Shown: piece by piece, positions 27,471 to 37,089 of the stretch | Numbering within the stretch: the stretch's first letter is position 1 | Layout of the letters: the number at the start of each line of letters is the position of its first letter | Assembly: GCA_011523545.1 (NCBI GenBank) | Contig: WTGN01000105.1 | Span: forward strand, 1-64,000 | Source: Chloroflexota bacterium | GTDB taxonomy: Bacteria; Chloroflexota; Anaerolineae; Aggregatilineales; Phototrophicaceae | DNA length: 64,000 bases | Direction: 5' to 3' | Notes under the pieces: model-generated | What the model was told of the DNA's origin: nothing | The model's database searches: none | The model's input: the letters and a program-made list of their open reading frames with translations, nothing else | Translations under genes and position numbers: made by a program

Positions 27471-28649
27471 TCAGCCGCCATGCTGCTTAAGCAGACGCAG
27501 CGCGCTTTCGGCCATGACGCCGACGCCCACCGGCAGGCAGCCCTCATGGATGTCGAATATCGGGCTGTGATGCGGCCGATTGAACTCATCCAGCTGCGCG
27601 CCCAAGCGCAGCATCGCGCCCGGCGCTTTCTGAGTCATGTAGGCGAAGTCCTCGCCGGCCATGATTGGCTCGCCATGGCCCGCTCGATCTTCGCCCAGCA
27701 GGTCGGCCGCGGCGCCTCGTATCAATTCTGCGACGGCCGGATCGTTGTAAAGCGGGGGATAGCCGGTGCGAATCTTCAATTCGTAATCGCCGCCGAAGTG
27801 CCGTACCAGCGCAAAGGCTTCTTCCACCAGACGATGGATTTCTTCGCGCGCCTCCTGCTCGAAGCTGCGGATGGTGCCGGTCAGGATTACTTCGTTGGGG
27901 ATGACATTGTCAGCGACGCCGGCGTGGATTGTGCCAACGCTCACGACCGAACGTTCTGTCGGGTCGCGCCGGCGGGAGCGAATCGCCTGCAGGGCGTTCA
28001 CCACTTGCGCCTGCAGCCAGATGGGATCCAGGCCGTGATTGGGCGTCGCGCCGTGCGTGCCTTCGCCGATGATCTTGGCTTCGAAGACATCGGGCGCCGC
28101 CATCGAAACGCCATCGGCCACACGCACCTCGCCCATCGGCTGCCCGCTGGCCACATGACAAGCGATCACGGCATCCAGGCCGTCCAGCGCCTTCTCTTCG
28201 ACCATCAGGCTGCCGCCGCTGTGGCCGTCTTGCTCGCGCCATTTCTCTTCGCTGGGCTGAAACAGCAGGCGGATTTCACCGGCGGGCCGGTCAGGCAAAT
28301 CGTTCAGCAGGCTGGCCACGCCCAGCAGCATTGATGTATGCGCGTCATGCCCGCAGGCATGCATCAAGCCGGGCTGGCGCGATTTGTAAGGCACATCGTT
28401 GGCCTCGTGAATCGGCAGCGCGTCCATGTCAGCGCGGATGCCAACGGCCGGCCGCCCTTCGCCGATGCGCGCCACAACGCCCGTCTCCGCCACGCCGACT
28501 TCGGCCTCAATGCCCATCTCGCGCAGGGACTCGGCCACCAGCCGCGAGGTCCGCTGCTCTTCAAAGCCGAGCTCCGGCTGCATGTGAATCTCACGCCGCC
28601 AGGCGACCAGCTGGTCCGTCAGCGCATTGGCTCTTTCCAACATCGTCAT
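27471..28649 (-). CDS. M20-family amidohydrolase (aminoacylase/hippurate hydrolase-like)
   Basis: A 392-aa metal-dependent amidohydrolase that removes an acyl group from N-acyl amino acids or related amides. It shows RREIHMQPELGFEE, RADMDALPI, MHACGHDAHTSML (ligands Cys99 and His101 region), the dimerisation-domain HVASGQPMGEV and the C-terminal AGEDFAYM and HSPIFDI. These place it with the IAA-amino-acid hydrolase/HipO branch of M20D. AAGGA lies 9 nt upstream of the ATG. A nitrilase gene follows the same direction upstream, so both may handle nitrogen scavenging from small amides or nitriles; that link is inference. Confidence 0.92.
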   Translation of the reverse strand: MTMLERANALTDQLVAWRREIHMQPELGFEEQRTSRLVAESLREMGIEAEVGVAETGVVARIGEGRPAVGIRADMDALPIHEANDVPYKSRQPGLMHACGHDAHTSMLLGVASLLNDLPDRPAGEIRLLFQPSEEKWREQDGHSGGSLMVEEKALDGLDAVIACHVASGQPMGEVRVADGVSMAAPDVFEAKIIGEGTHGATPNHGLDPIWLQAQVVNALQAIRSRRRDPTERSVVSVGTIHAGVADNVIPNEVILTGTIRSFEQEAREEIHRLVEEAFALVRHFGGDYELKIRTGYPPLYNDPAVAELIRGAAADLLGEDRAGHGEPIMAGEDFAYMTQKAPGAMLRLGAQLDEFNRPHHSPIFDIHEGCLPVGVGVMAESALRLLKQHGG

Positions 28650-28715
28650 GATTCCATCCTTCGTTTCCAGTTCAAGCTTTCACAATCTTACCGTAGTTTT
28701 GAGCGCGGGCGAATA

Positions 28716-29669
28716 TCAGAGGGCGGCGCGCGTCATCGCCCGCTTAGGCTTGTCGTTGACGGAGAAAGCAAATACATCCGGGCGGTTGTAGTGGCCCACG
28801 ACATCGAAATCCAAATGCCCCTGATGGATCTTGCGCAAATCAAGATCGGCATAGAGCAAGCCCTCTTTGCCGTAAAGCGGCGGACAAACATATTCGCCGA
28901 AGGGATCCACAATGGCGCTTCCGCCGCGGCACAACTCTTCCGGCAAGTCGGCCAATTCATCATATAGCGCCAGGTCTTGCGGGTACATTGAGCACGTGAA
29001 ATATTGATTGCAGCCGAGGACAAAGCAGCGGCCTTCACAGGCGATATGCCGCAGCGTCGCTTGCCAGGAATCGCGCTGGTCCGCTGTCGGCGCCAGATAG
29101 ATGCTCAGGCCCTGGGCATACATTGCCATTCGCGCCAGCGGCATATAATTTTCCCAGCAGATCAAGCCGCCAATCCTGCCAAATGGCGCATCCACCGTAC
29201 TGAGCGTGCTGCCATCGCCGCGACCCCAGATCAGCCTTTCAGCGGCCGTCGGCACGAGCTTGCGGTGCAGGCCCAGCACATCGCCAGCCGGGCCGATATA
29301 CAGCAGCGAATTATAGAGCGTGCCCCCGTTGCCTTCACCGCTCCGTTCTGAAATGCCTACCACCACATAAGCGCCGGCTTCTTGAGCTGCCTCGCGCAGC
29401 GGCTGTGTTTCCGAATCGTCCAGGCTCATTGATGATTTCCAGTATCGCTCGAAATCTTTGCGGCCGGCCAGACTGCGGTTGCCAACAGTCGCGCCATAGC
29501 TGAAACCCCGCGGATAGCCCGGGATCATCACCTCCGGCAGCAGGATAAGCGCGGCGCCTTCCGCGCCCGCCTCTCGGATTGCCGCAGCCGTTTTCTCGAT
29601 GCAGGCCTGCTTGTCAGCGAAGACGGACGCCAACTGCGCCACCGCCACGCGTACGGTATCCATTGCCAT
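28716..29669 (-). CDS. Nitrilase/cyanide hydratase-family carbon-nitrogen hydrolase
   Basis: A 317-aa enzyme with the complete Glu-Lys-Cys triad: E46 in LLPEVMIPGYP, K137 in GLHRKLVPT and C171 in GGLICWENYMPLAR. The CWEN(Y/L)MPL signature is that of true nitrilases, which turn R-CN into the acid and ammonia. RPDVFAFSVND near the end is also typical. The ORF track starts at 30008, but that extension overlaps another gene on the same strand; ATG 29669 has GGGGAC just upstream and gives the normal N-terminus. It lies 66 nt upstream of the M20 amidohydrolase start on the same strand. Confidence 0.92.
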   Translation of the reverse strand: MAMDTVRVAVAQLASVFADKQACIEKTAAAIREAGAEGAALILLPEVMIPGYPRGFSYGATVGNRSLAGRKDFERYWKSSMSLDDSETQPLREAAQEAGAYVVVGISERSGEGNGGTLYNSLLYIGPAGDVLGLHRKLVPTAAERLIWGRGDGSTLSTVDAPFGRIGGLICWENYMPLARMAMYAQGLSIYLAPTADQRDSWQATLRHIACEGRCFVLGCNQYFTCSMYPQDLALYDELADLPEELCRGGSAIVDPFGEYVCPPLYGKEGLLYADLDLRKIHQGHLDFDVVGHYNRPDVFAFSVNDKPKRAMTRAAL

Positions 29670-29733
29670 GTCCCCTGGCTGCCTTGAATCTGCCCTTGAT
29701 TTTAGCGTACAGAAAATCAATTGCCGAGCGCGC

Positions 29734-30417
29734 TCAGCCGCCCGCGTCAGCTTGGGTCGGGCAGCCGCGATTCGCCGCCGGTCCGGCCGCCTCCGGGCAA
29801 TCGTCCTCGGCTGTGTCCAGGCCGTCGTCATCAAAGTCTCGGCAGCCGCGCCGCGTATTCGGGGCGAACTCGTTGGGACAAAAGTCGGCGTCGCCGCGGA
29901 AGCCGTCTCGGTCAGGGTCGTCCTGATATGGGCAGCCGTCATTATCGGCGAAACCGAAATCCTGCGGGCACCTGTCATCGGCGTCGGCGACCCCGTCGCT
30001 ATCGGCATCCGGAACGCCGGCCGTGGCGCTGGCGAAAGGCGTCGGCGATGCAGCGATCGGGATGGGGGACGGGCTGATGACCGTCTGCGCGGCGATCGTA
30101 TGCGCCGGCAGCGGGGTCGGCGGCACGTACTGAGCGGGCGTGGCCGGCAGGCGGCTCTCCGGTGTAGCTGTAATGGACAGCGGCGCCAATGGCGTGAACG
30201 TGGGCGCCCGCGCTTGACCCGCCCCCAGCGGTGTGACGCTCGGCGCCAACGTCGCGGTCCGCGTCAGATCAGCGACCGGCACATCAGCCGGGGAGTTGCC
30301 GATGAGGATGATCGCCAGCGCGTAAAAGGGAAATGTGCCGGCGATGATCAAGAGCATCAGCAGGCGCAGGCACTGATTGCGGTTGCTCTGGCCTTGCAGG
30401 ACGTCGATCGTTCTCAC
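29734..30417 (-). CDS. Membrane-anchored protein with thrombospondin type 3 calcium repeats
   Basis: A 227-aa protein. One N-terminal hydrophobic helix (about 18-40) is followed by a long Pro/Thr/Ala-rich linker and a C-terminal block of TSP3-type calcium-binding repeats: DADSDGVADADDRCPQD, DPDRDGFRGDADFCPNE and DFDDDGLDTAEDDCPE, each with paired Asp positions and a Cys. Such repeats coordinate Ca2+ on the outside of the cell. The GTG start has GGA 7 nt upstream. Its function is unknown; a surface or adhesion role fits. Confidence 0.78.
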   Translation of the reverse strand: MRTIDVLQGQSNRNQCLRLLMLLIIAGTFPFYALAIILIGNSPADVPVADLTRTATLAPSVTPLGAGQARAPTFTPLAPLSITATPESRLPATPAQYVPPTPLPAHTIAAQTVISPSPIPIAASPTPFASATAGVPDADSDGVADADDRCPQDFGFADNDGCPYQDDPDRDGFRGDADFCPNEFAPNTRRGCRDFDDDGLDTAEDDCPEAAGPAANRGCPTQADAGG

Positions 30418-30511
30418 CGGATGTTCCAGAGGATTTCATGCTCGCGAGATTGCCGGGAACCAGGCCAGGCAGGGCAAGCCGCCGCGCCGGCAATAAAGCG
30501 CGAACCGGGCG

Positions 30512-31738
30512 CTACCCGGCGCTCCAGGGATAAATAAGGAAACGATACCAATATGCGAAACCGGACAGAACGTGCAGCGCAAACAAGGCAAAGCCGACGC
30601 TGACCCGATGGGATAATCGCGGGCCCGCGCGACGCGTCTCAAGGTCTTGCGTCTCGCGCTCTCGTTTATGCTGCTCGATTAGGAACTTTAACGACGCGAA
30701 CATCAATACAAACATCGCGCTGTAAGCCGTCCATAGAAAGTTGCCTGAGCGAAAACCAGGTCCCTCTTGATATAGAGTCAGCAAGTACAGGGCGCCAACG
30801 GCAAATACGATCCAACACAGTTTTAGATACTGGCATTTACGCGCCGCGTCAACATAGAGCAGGCAAACGCCGACCGGGAAGACCAGCGACAAGGCGAACT
30901 GAATCGGTACGCGCCAAAGCGGGATCCAGGCTGTCATAAATCTCAGCGGTCCAAACGCGATAGGCCCGCCATGCTGAAAGCCAGAGGCGAAGGTGTAGAG
31001 ATATTCAAGCGCAAGCACAATGCCTCCGGGGATGCACAAGCCCAATAGAATGAAGACAAAGTCGCCTCCCTTTCCCATTCTCAAGCGTCGCCAAATCGCA
31101 AACAGAACTACAGCCGGCAACAAGGCAATTGTATAACTGGGCTTGCTCAATGTCGTCAGCATAATGACTGAAGCGGCCGCCAAGAGCCAAAAAACGCGCT
31201 GATTGCGATCGCGGTAGTCGCGCTCTTTCACCGCCAGCAAAGCCAGGAGGGACAGGGGAATGACAAAGAGACGCAGCGCGATCAGCGTGGGGTTGTGATA
31301 AACGATGGGGTTGATGTAACCCATCATAAATTTGTTGTTCGCCCAGACTGTGACGGGAGACGCAAAGGTCAATCCCAATGCTAAAGCGCCAATGAATAAA
31401 TCCGGCAGCGCCCCGCCGGCCGATCGCTTCAGCAGCAGGTGAATCATCGCCGGAAGCGGCAGCATGAAACTCAGAACGCTTATCAACTGAACATCTAAAT
31501 TTGAAGCTGCGGGCAACAGCGCCCGGACAACTTTCACAACGGCGTGGTAAAGAACATGGCCAACGGCGCGATTGGTCGTCTGCGCCGGCAATTCCATAGC
31601 GCGGAGGTAATGATTCTCATAATCTATCGATACCTGTATCGCATGGCGCATCACTGGCGTGAGAAACATCATGCTCAACGCCAGCAACAAGACGTACATC
31701 ACACTGTTGCTGAGGACTTCGCCGCTTTCAGTTTTCAT
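30512..31738 (-). CDS. Multi-pass membrane protein, second tandem family, copy 1
   Basis: A 408-aa protein with about ten hydrophobic helices. Features shared by the three copies: start MKTES, TPVMRHAI, DYENHY in the first outer loop, GHVLYHAVVKV, the loop NPIVYHNPTLIALRLFVIPL, LSKPSYTIALLPA and a positively charged cytoplasmic EQHKRERE tail region. The layout (acidic-His first loop, long periplasmic loops) recalls GT-C or Wzy-like polymerases, but no family is firmly recognised. The ATG at 31738 is used because all copies begin MKTES there; the ORF-track extension overlaps the preceding gene. The C-terminus is a few residues longer than in copies 2 and 3. Confidence 0.7.
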   Translation of the reverse strand: MKTESGEVLSNSVMYVLLLALSMMFLTPVMRHAIQVSIDYENHYLRAMELPAQTTNRAVGHVLYHAVVKVVRALLPAASNLDVQLISVLSFMLPLPAMIHLLLKRSAGGALPDLFIGALALGLTFASPVTVWANNKFMMGYINPIVYHNPTLIALRLFVIPLSLLALLAVKERDYRDRNQRVFWLLAAASVIMLTTLSKPSYTIALLPAVVLFAIWRRLRMGKGGDFVFILLGLCIPGGIVLALEYLYTFASGFQHGGPIAFGPLRFMTAWIPLWRVPIQFALSLVFPVGVCLLYVDAARKCQYLKLCWIVFAVGALYLLTLYQEGPGFRSGNFLWTAYSAMFVLMFASLKFLIEQHKRERETQDLETRRAGPRLSHRVSVGFALFALHVLSGFAYWYRFLIYPWSAG

Positions 31739-31764
31739 GACCGTGCTTTCGCAAACGGCGCGCG

Positions 31765-32976
31765 CTAAACATAATCGAAGAATCGATGCCAATAAGCGAT
31801 TCCGGACAAAACGTGCAGCGCAAACAAGGCCAAGCCGACGCTGACCCGCGAGGATAATCGGGGGCCCGCGCTACCCGTCTCAAGGCCTTGGCTCTTGCGT
31901 TCTCGCTTATGCTGCTGTATCAGAAATATCAGGGAGGCGAACATCAGCACAAACATCGCGCTGTAAGCCGTCCAAACAAAATTGCCCGACTGAAAATCGC
32001 CGCCGTCTTGATATAAAGTGAACAAGTACAGGCAGCTAATGGCCAATACGAGCCACGACAGTTTGAGGTATTGGCATTTGCGCGCCGCGTCAAAATAAAG
32101 CAGGCACACGCTGATCGGGAAGACCAGCGACAAGGCGACCTGAATCGGTATGCGCCAGGCCGGAATATAATAGGTCATGAAACTCAGCGGTCCGAACGTG
32201 ATCGGCCCGCCATGTGGTAATCCGCTGGCGAAGGTGAAGAAATACTGAAGTGCGAGAATAATGCCAGCGGGGAGGCACAAGCCCCATACTATGAAGACAA
32301 AGTCGCCCCTCTTCCCTCTCAAGCGGCGCCACATCGCATAAAGGACCACAGCCGGCAGCAGGGCAATCGTATAGCTGGGCTTGCTCAATGTCGCCACCAT
32401 GATGGCGGAAGCGGCCGCCGACAGCCAAAAGAATCGCTGATTGCGATCGCGGTAGACGCGCGACTGAACGGCTAGCATAGCCAGCAGGGACAGGGGAATG
32501 ACAAACAGACGCAGCGCGATCAGCGTCGGGTTGTGATAAACGATGAGATTGATATAGCCGATCATCCACCTGTTGTCCGTCCAAACAGTGACGGGAGCGG
32601 CAAGCGTTAATCCCAATGCCAAGGCGCCGATGAATATATCCGGCAGCGTCCCGCCGGCTGATCTTTTCAGCAGCAGGTAAATCAGCGCCGGAAGCGGCAG
32701 CATGAAACTCAGTATGCTTATCAATTGCACGTCGGCGTCTGTGGCCGCGGGCAACAGCGCCCGGAAGACTTTCACGACGGCGTGGTAAAGCACGTGACCG
32801 ATGGCGATGTTCCCGATCTTCGTCGGCAATTCGATAGCGAAGTTGTAATGATTGTAATAATCTGACGCTTCATCTATGGCATGGCGCATCACTGGCGTGA
32901 GAAACATAAAGCTCAACGTCAGCAACAAGACGCACATCAAACTGTTTTGAAGGAAATCAGCGCTTTCAGTTTTCAT
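31765..32976 (-). CDS. Multi-pass membrane protein, second tandem family, copy 2
   Basis: A 403-aa protein, the middle of three tandem copies and very similar at DNA level to the others, most strongly in the 3' end and in the central LSKPSYTIALLPAVVLYAMW region. It keeps NLIVYHNPTLIALRLFVIPL; the first loop reads DYYNHY instead of DYENHY. The intergenic gap to copy 1 is 26 nt, so the three are likely one transcript. No Shine-Dalgarno stands out. A polymerase or transferase for surface polysaccharide is plausible but unproven. Confidence 0.7.
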   Translation of the reverse strand: MKTESADFLQNSLMCVLLLTLSFMFLTPVMRHAIDEASDYYNHYNFAIELPTKIGNIAIGHVLYHAVVKVFRALLPAATDADVQLISILSFMLPLPALIYLLLKRSAGGTLPDIFIGALALGLTLAAPVTVWTDNRWMIGYINLIVYHNPTLIALRLFVIPLSLLAMLAVQSRVYRDRNQRFFWLSAAASAIMVATLSKPSYTIALLPAVVLYAMWRRLRGKRGDFVFIVWGLCLPAGIILALQYFFTFASGLPHGGPITFGPLSFMTYYIPAWRIPIQVALSLVFPISVCLLYFDAARKCQYLKLSWLVLAISCLYLFTLYQDGGDFQSGNFVWTAYSAMFVLMFASLIFLIQQHKRERKSQGLETGSAGPRLSSRVSVGLALFALHVLSGIAYWHRFFDYV

Positions 32977-33002
32977 GATCGCGCTTTCGCGACCGGGGCG
33001 CG

Positions 33003-34214
33003 TTAAACATAATTGAAGAATCGATGCCAATAGGCGATACCGGACAAAACGTGCAGCGCAAACAAGGCAAAGCAGACGCCGACCCGCGGGGATAATCGGG
33101 GGCCCGCGCGACGCGTCTCAAGACCTTTCCGCTTGCGCTCTCTTTTATGCTGCTCGATCACAAACGTCAAGGATGCGAACATCAACACAAATATCGTGCT
33201 GTAAGCCGTCCAAACAAAATTGCCCGACTTAAGATCGCCGCCGTCTTGATATAAAGTGAACATGTACAGGCAGCCGATGGCCAATACGAGCCACGACAGT
33301 TTGAGGTAATGGCATTTGCGCGCCTCGTCAACATAGAGCAGGCAAACGCAGGCCGGGAAGACGAGCGACAAGGCGACCTGGATCGGTATGCGCCAGGCCG
33401 GAACATAAAAATCCATGAATCTCAACGGTCCGAACGCGATCGCCCCGCCATGCCGAAAGCCGGCGGCGAACGTATAAAGATATTCCAGCGCGAGAATAAT
33501 GCCGCCAGGGATGCACAAGCCCCACAGCAGGAAGACAAAATCGCCCTTGCAGCCTTCTGATCGTCGCCAAATCGCATATATAATCAAAGCCGGCAGTAGG
33601 GCAATTGTATAGCTGGGCTTGCTCAGCGTCGTCAGCATCATGAGGGCAGCGGCCGCCAGCAGCCAAAAGAGGCGCTGATTGAGGTCGCGGTAGCCGCGCT
33701 CTTGCACCGCTAGCAAAGCCAGCAGGGACAGGGGAATGACAAAGGGACGCAGCGCGATATATGTGGGGTTGTGATAAACAATGGGAGTGACATACCCGAT
33801 CATAAATTTGTTGTCCACCCAGATCGTGACGGGCGCCGCAAGCGCTAATCCCAAAGCCAGCGCGCCAGTGAACATATCCGGCAGCGTCCCGCCGGCTGAT
33901 CTTTTCAGCAACAGAAAAATCATTGGGCAAAGCGGCAGCATGAAACTCAGCACGCTTATCAATTGAATATCTGGCCCGGCAGCAGCAGGCAGAAGCCCAC
34001 GGTAGACTTTCACAACCGCGTGATATAGAACGTGACCGATAGGGCGATTCGTAGTCTGCGCCGGCAATTCCATAGCGTTGCGGTAATGATTCTCATAATC
34101 TGTAGACTCCTGTATCGCATGGCGCATCACCGGCGCGAATAACCCCAAGCTCAACGCAAGCAGCAAGGCGAGCGTCAAACTGGTTCTCAGGAAATCGCCG
34201 CTTTCAGTTTTCAT
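33003..34214 (-). CDS. Multi-pass membrane protein, second tandem family, copy 3
   Basis: A 403-aa protein, the promoter-proximal member of the triplet. It carries DYENHYRNAMELP, GHVLYHAVVKVYRGLLPA, TPIVYHNPTYIALRPFVIPL and LSKPSYTIALLPALIIYAIW, and ends with WHRFFNYV. About 105 nt of apparently empty DNA separate it from elp3 upstream. Function unknown, as for its copies. Confidence 0.7.
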   Translation of the reverse strand: MKTESGDFLRTSLTLALLLALSLGLFAPVMRHAIQESTDYENHYRNAMELPAQTTNRPIGHVLYHAVVKVYRGLLPAAAGPDIQLISVLSFMLPLCPMIFLLLKRSAGGTLPDMFTGALALGLALAAPVTIWVDNKFMIGYVTPIVYHNPTYIALRPFVIPLSLLALLAVQERGYRDLNQRLFWLLAAAALMMLTTLSKPSYTIALLPALIIYAIWRRSEGCKGDFVFLLWGLCIPGGIILALEYLYTFAAGFRHGGAIAFGPLRFMDFYVPAWRIPIQVALSLVFPACVCLLYVDEARKCHYLKLSWLVLAIGCLYMFTLYQDGGDLKSGNFVWTAYSTIFVLMFASLTFVIEQHKRERKRKGLETRRAGPRLSPRVGVCFALFALHVLSGIAYWHRFFNYV

Positions 34215-34319
34215 GACCGCGCTTTCGCGACCCGGGCGCAAGGTAACGAGTTAAAGAGCATATTCCTTGTGGCCAAGCTCCAGCACATATTTTAGCGTAA
34301 TGAACAGAATCTGCAGGAT

Positions 34320-36182
34320 TCAATCTCTGAGATAGCGGATCTGATAGAGTTCACCGTCAACAAAGCCGCGCTTGCGGTAATAGGCGCGGGTGCCGATGGA
34401 AGAAATGACCGCCAGGCGCCCATACCCGCGCGCAGCCGCCAGCGCAGCCGCTTTGTCGATGAGCCGCCGGCCCAGGCCAACATGCTGCGCCCGGCCGGGC
34501 TGGGCCGCGCCGATGCCGAGCGCCAACCCATAAACATGCACCTCGCGGATCATAGCCGCGCCGCGCAGTTCGTCGATCAAGGGCGCTTCAGCATCATCGG
34601 GCAATGACAGGCGCAGAAAGCCGGCGATGTCGCGCTCCGCCGTGATGTATTGCAGAAACAACTCTTCGCCAACGCTCGTGCGATAGCGCAGGCAGTCCAG
34701 TTGCAGCTCACGCTCATCTACTGCTTTCACGCCGATTTCGCGGGCGCGGATATCGACGCTGCCTCCCCCGCGCCGCGCCAGTTCGCGCTCGACCAATTGG
34801 CGGAAGTTGGTCACTTTGTTGCCAGCGACAATATCAGTGCCGGGAATATCGCGGATGACGCGCGTCAGCCGGCAGTACTCCGGCGTCCGCTTGAAACAGG
34901 CGACCAGCAGCTCAAGCAGCTCTTCATGTTGGTAGGGCCGCCATTCGCCCGCTTGATATTGCTGCATCAACTCGGCGCTTTCGATCAGCGAGCAGGGATA
35001 AATCTTCAACTCGTCAGGCCGGAAATCGGGGTCTCCAAATAGCAATTCGAAATCGGCAAGGTCGTCAGCCGGCGACGAGCCGTGGAGATTGGGCATCCAG
35101 TGGGCGTGAATCTTGAAGCCAGCTTTGCGCAGCAGCTGCACCGCCCGCCGCGTCGCCGCCACATCGTGACCGCGTTTGTTCAGCGCCAGGACGCGATCAT
35201 TCAGACTTTGAAAGCCGATCTGCACTTTGGTGCAGCCGAGGCGCCGCACGCGGATGACTTCATCTTCGCTGATATGGTCGGGGCGCGTCTCGATCACCAG
35301 GCCAACGGCGCGGCAGGCGGCAGTCTCGTTTTCCCGCTGCGCCGCTTCCAGCTCTTCCCAGGTGGCATATTCATCTACAAGGCTGCGCGCGCGCATCCCG
35401 GCAGCGATCTCACTCGCCAGCCCGCGGGAACGCAGCATCTCGGCGGCGTAAATCTCCTGCACCGTCTGATTGTAGGAGGCCGTCATCTGAGCGCCATGCA
35501 GCGTCACGTTGCTGATCGGCTCGCCCGCGAACATCGATTTTTCGCGCAAAGAGTCTTGCACATTAGCGCGCCGGTCGACGCCATGCCCAAAGTCATGCAA
35601 GGCGTCCAGAATGCGCTTGATGAACCAGATTTGATAAGTCTCGGGATAAAAGGACCAGGTACCGCCCAATATGATGATCTCGATTTTGTCGGTCGAGTGC
35701 CCGAGATTGTGGTAGGTCTGCAAGCGCGTCACAGTCTGCAAATAAGGATCGAAGGCGTTCTTTTCCGCCCGCTGCGCGCCCGGTTCATCGGCCAGATAAC
35801 TCTTCGGCATGCGCACGTCATTCGGGCAGAAGATGCAGGTGCCCGGGCAGGGAAAGGGCTTCGTCAAGACCGTCAGCGGCGTCACGCCGGAGAGCGTACG
35901 AACGGGCTTCCGCCGCAGCTTGTAGAGAAGCGCCTGATCAAATGCGGGCAGGCCATCTTGCCCGGCGAAAACGCGCCAAGCATCAACCAGGTTCGCCAGG
36001 CTGTAGAAGCCTTCGCCCGCCGGCCGGGGGTGGCGCCGCATCAACTGCTGATGCTCGCGCGAGCTCAGGCGGCCGGGCGCATGCAGAATGACCTTGAGCA
36101 GGGGGATCAACTGCTCGCGGTGGGCCTCGGCGTCAAAGTCGTACTTGCTGTCCTTAGTCATTTTCGATCCGGTTGCGACCAT
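34320..36182 (-). CDS. elp3: Elp3-like radical SAM/GNAT protein (tRNA U34 modification)
   Basis: A 620-aa bacterial Elp3 homologue. Elp3 uses a radical SAM cluster and acetyl-CoA to make cm5U at the wobble position of tRNA. The cluster motif is C112-x3-C116-x2-C119 (CPGTCIFC). Other landmarks: KPVRTLSGVTPLTVLTKPFP, EIIILGGTWSFYP, IETRPDHI, GCTKVQIGFQSL and the C-terminal GNAT acetyltransferase domain with GLGRRLIDKAAALA and YYRKRGF. Length and domain order match Dehalococcoides-type and eukaryotic catalytic Elp3. Either the start at 36182 or the ATG at 36161 is possible. Confidence 0.93.
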   Translation of the reverse strand: MVATGSKMTKDSKYDFDAEAHREQLIPLLKVILHAPGRLSSREHQQLMRRHPRPAGEGFYSLANLVDAWRVFAGQDGLPAFDQALLYKLRRKPVRTLSGVTPLTVLTKPFPCPGTCIFCPNDVRMPKSYLADEPGAQRAEKNAFDPYLQTVTRLQTYHNLGHSTDKIEIIILGGTWSFYPETYQIWFIKRILDALHDFGHGVDRRANVQDSLREKSMFAGEPISNVTLHGAQMTASYNQTVQEIYAAEMLRSRGLASEIAAGMRARSLVDEYATWEELEAAQRENETAACRAVGLVIETRPDHISEDEVIRVRRLGCTKVQIGFQSLNDRVLALNKRGHDVAATRRAVQLLRKAGFKIHAHWMPNLHGSSPADDLADFELLFGDPDFRPDELKIYPCSLIESAELMQQYQAGEWRPYQHEELLELLVACFKRTPEYCRLTRVIRDIPGTDIVAGNKVTNFRQLVERELARRGGGSVDIRAREIGVKAVDERELQLDCLRYRTSVGEELFLQYITAERDIAGFLRLSLPDDAEAPLIDELRGAAMIREVHVYGLALGIGAAQPGRAQHVGLGRRLIDKAAALAAARGYGRLAVISSIGTRAYYRKRGFVDGELYQIRYLRD

Positions 36183-36309
36183 AAGCCAACATTCTAACGG
36201 CGATGGGCGTAAAGTTAAACGCGCATCTGTAATCGCAGGCCTGCGCTTTCTCCAGCCAGCTTTTCCGCTAAACTAGGTTTGTCATGCCGATTTTAGCCAG
36301 CAGGCGGTA

Positions 36310-37089
36310 ATGCATTTACTTCCCCCGTTCACCCGCGCCCTGATGCGCCGCCCGGCGAAGAATCTCGCTGACGGCGAGACGACCTCCAGGCGACTCGGCG
36401 CGCCGGATTATGAGCGCGCGCTGCGGCAATTCGGCGCCTACGCCGGGGCTCTGCGCGACTGCGGGCTGACGGTTGCCATCGCCCCGGCCGATGCACGCTT
36501 TCCCGATGGCCATTTCGTCGAAGACCCCTTCGTGATCTTCCACGACATCGCCTTTCTATGCCGCTCGGGCGCGCCGGCCAGGCGTGAAGAAGGCCAATCG
36601 CTGAAGCCCTATTTGCAGCATCTGCGCATCATCGAGCCGCCGGCGGGCGCCCGACTTGACGGCGGGGATGTCTTGTTCTGCGCCGATCGCGTCCTCGTCG
36701 GCATCTCCAGCCGCAGCAACCGCGCCGGCTTTGTTGCGTTGCGCGCGGCCCTGCAAACGGTCCAGCCGGATATCCGCGTCGACCCGGTCCCCTTCAGCGG
36801 CGTCCTGCATCTCAAAAGCGGTTTGACCGAATTGACGCCGGGCGTCTTGTTCCGCCATCCCGCCCTGCGCGCCGACTACGAGCTGGGCTGGGCGGAGGTG
36901 ATTGACCTGCCGCCCGCGGAAGCCCATGCCGCGGATGTGATGCCGGTGAACGATACGCTGTTCATCGCCGCCGGCTGCCCCCATGCCTTCAATGCCGCGA
37001 CAAAATACTGCAAGCGCGTGATTCCGCTTGAATTGAGCGAATTCGTCAAAATGGATGGTGGCCTGACATGCCTGTCCTTGCGCTATTGA
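36310..37089 (+). CDS. Dimethylarginine dimethylaminohydrolase (DDAH)-like amidinohydrolase
   Basis: A 259-aa member of the guanidino-group-modifying superfamily. Catalytic residues fit: Cys254 in GGLTCLSLRY at the very C-terminus, His in VLHLKSGLT, and acidic residues in EDPFVIF and ARLDGGDVL. It is expected to hydrolyse methylated arginine or a related guanidine to citrulline plus amine. The last 22 nt overlap the next gene, which suggests translational coupling. Some relatives act on arginine or NG-hydroxyarginine, so the exact substrate is open. Confidence 0.88.
   Translation: MHLLPPFTRALMRRPAKNLADGETTSRRLGAPDYERALRQFGAYAGALRDCGLTVAIAPADARFPDGHFVEDPFVIFHDIAFLCRSGAPARREEGQSLKPYLQHLRIIEPPAGARLDGGDVLFCADRVLVGISSRSNRAGFVALRAALQTVQPDIRVDPVPFSGVLHLKSGLTELTPGVLFRHPALRADYELGWAEVIDLPPAEAHAADVMPVNDTLFIAAGCPHAFNAATKYCKRVIPLELSEFVKMDGGLTCLSLRY

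Noticed and set aside
35082-36197. 371-aa plus-strand ORF
   Set aside because: Antisense shadow of elp3.
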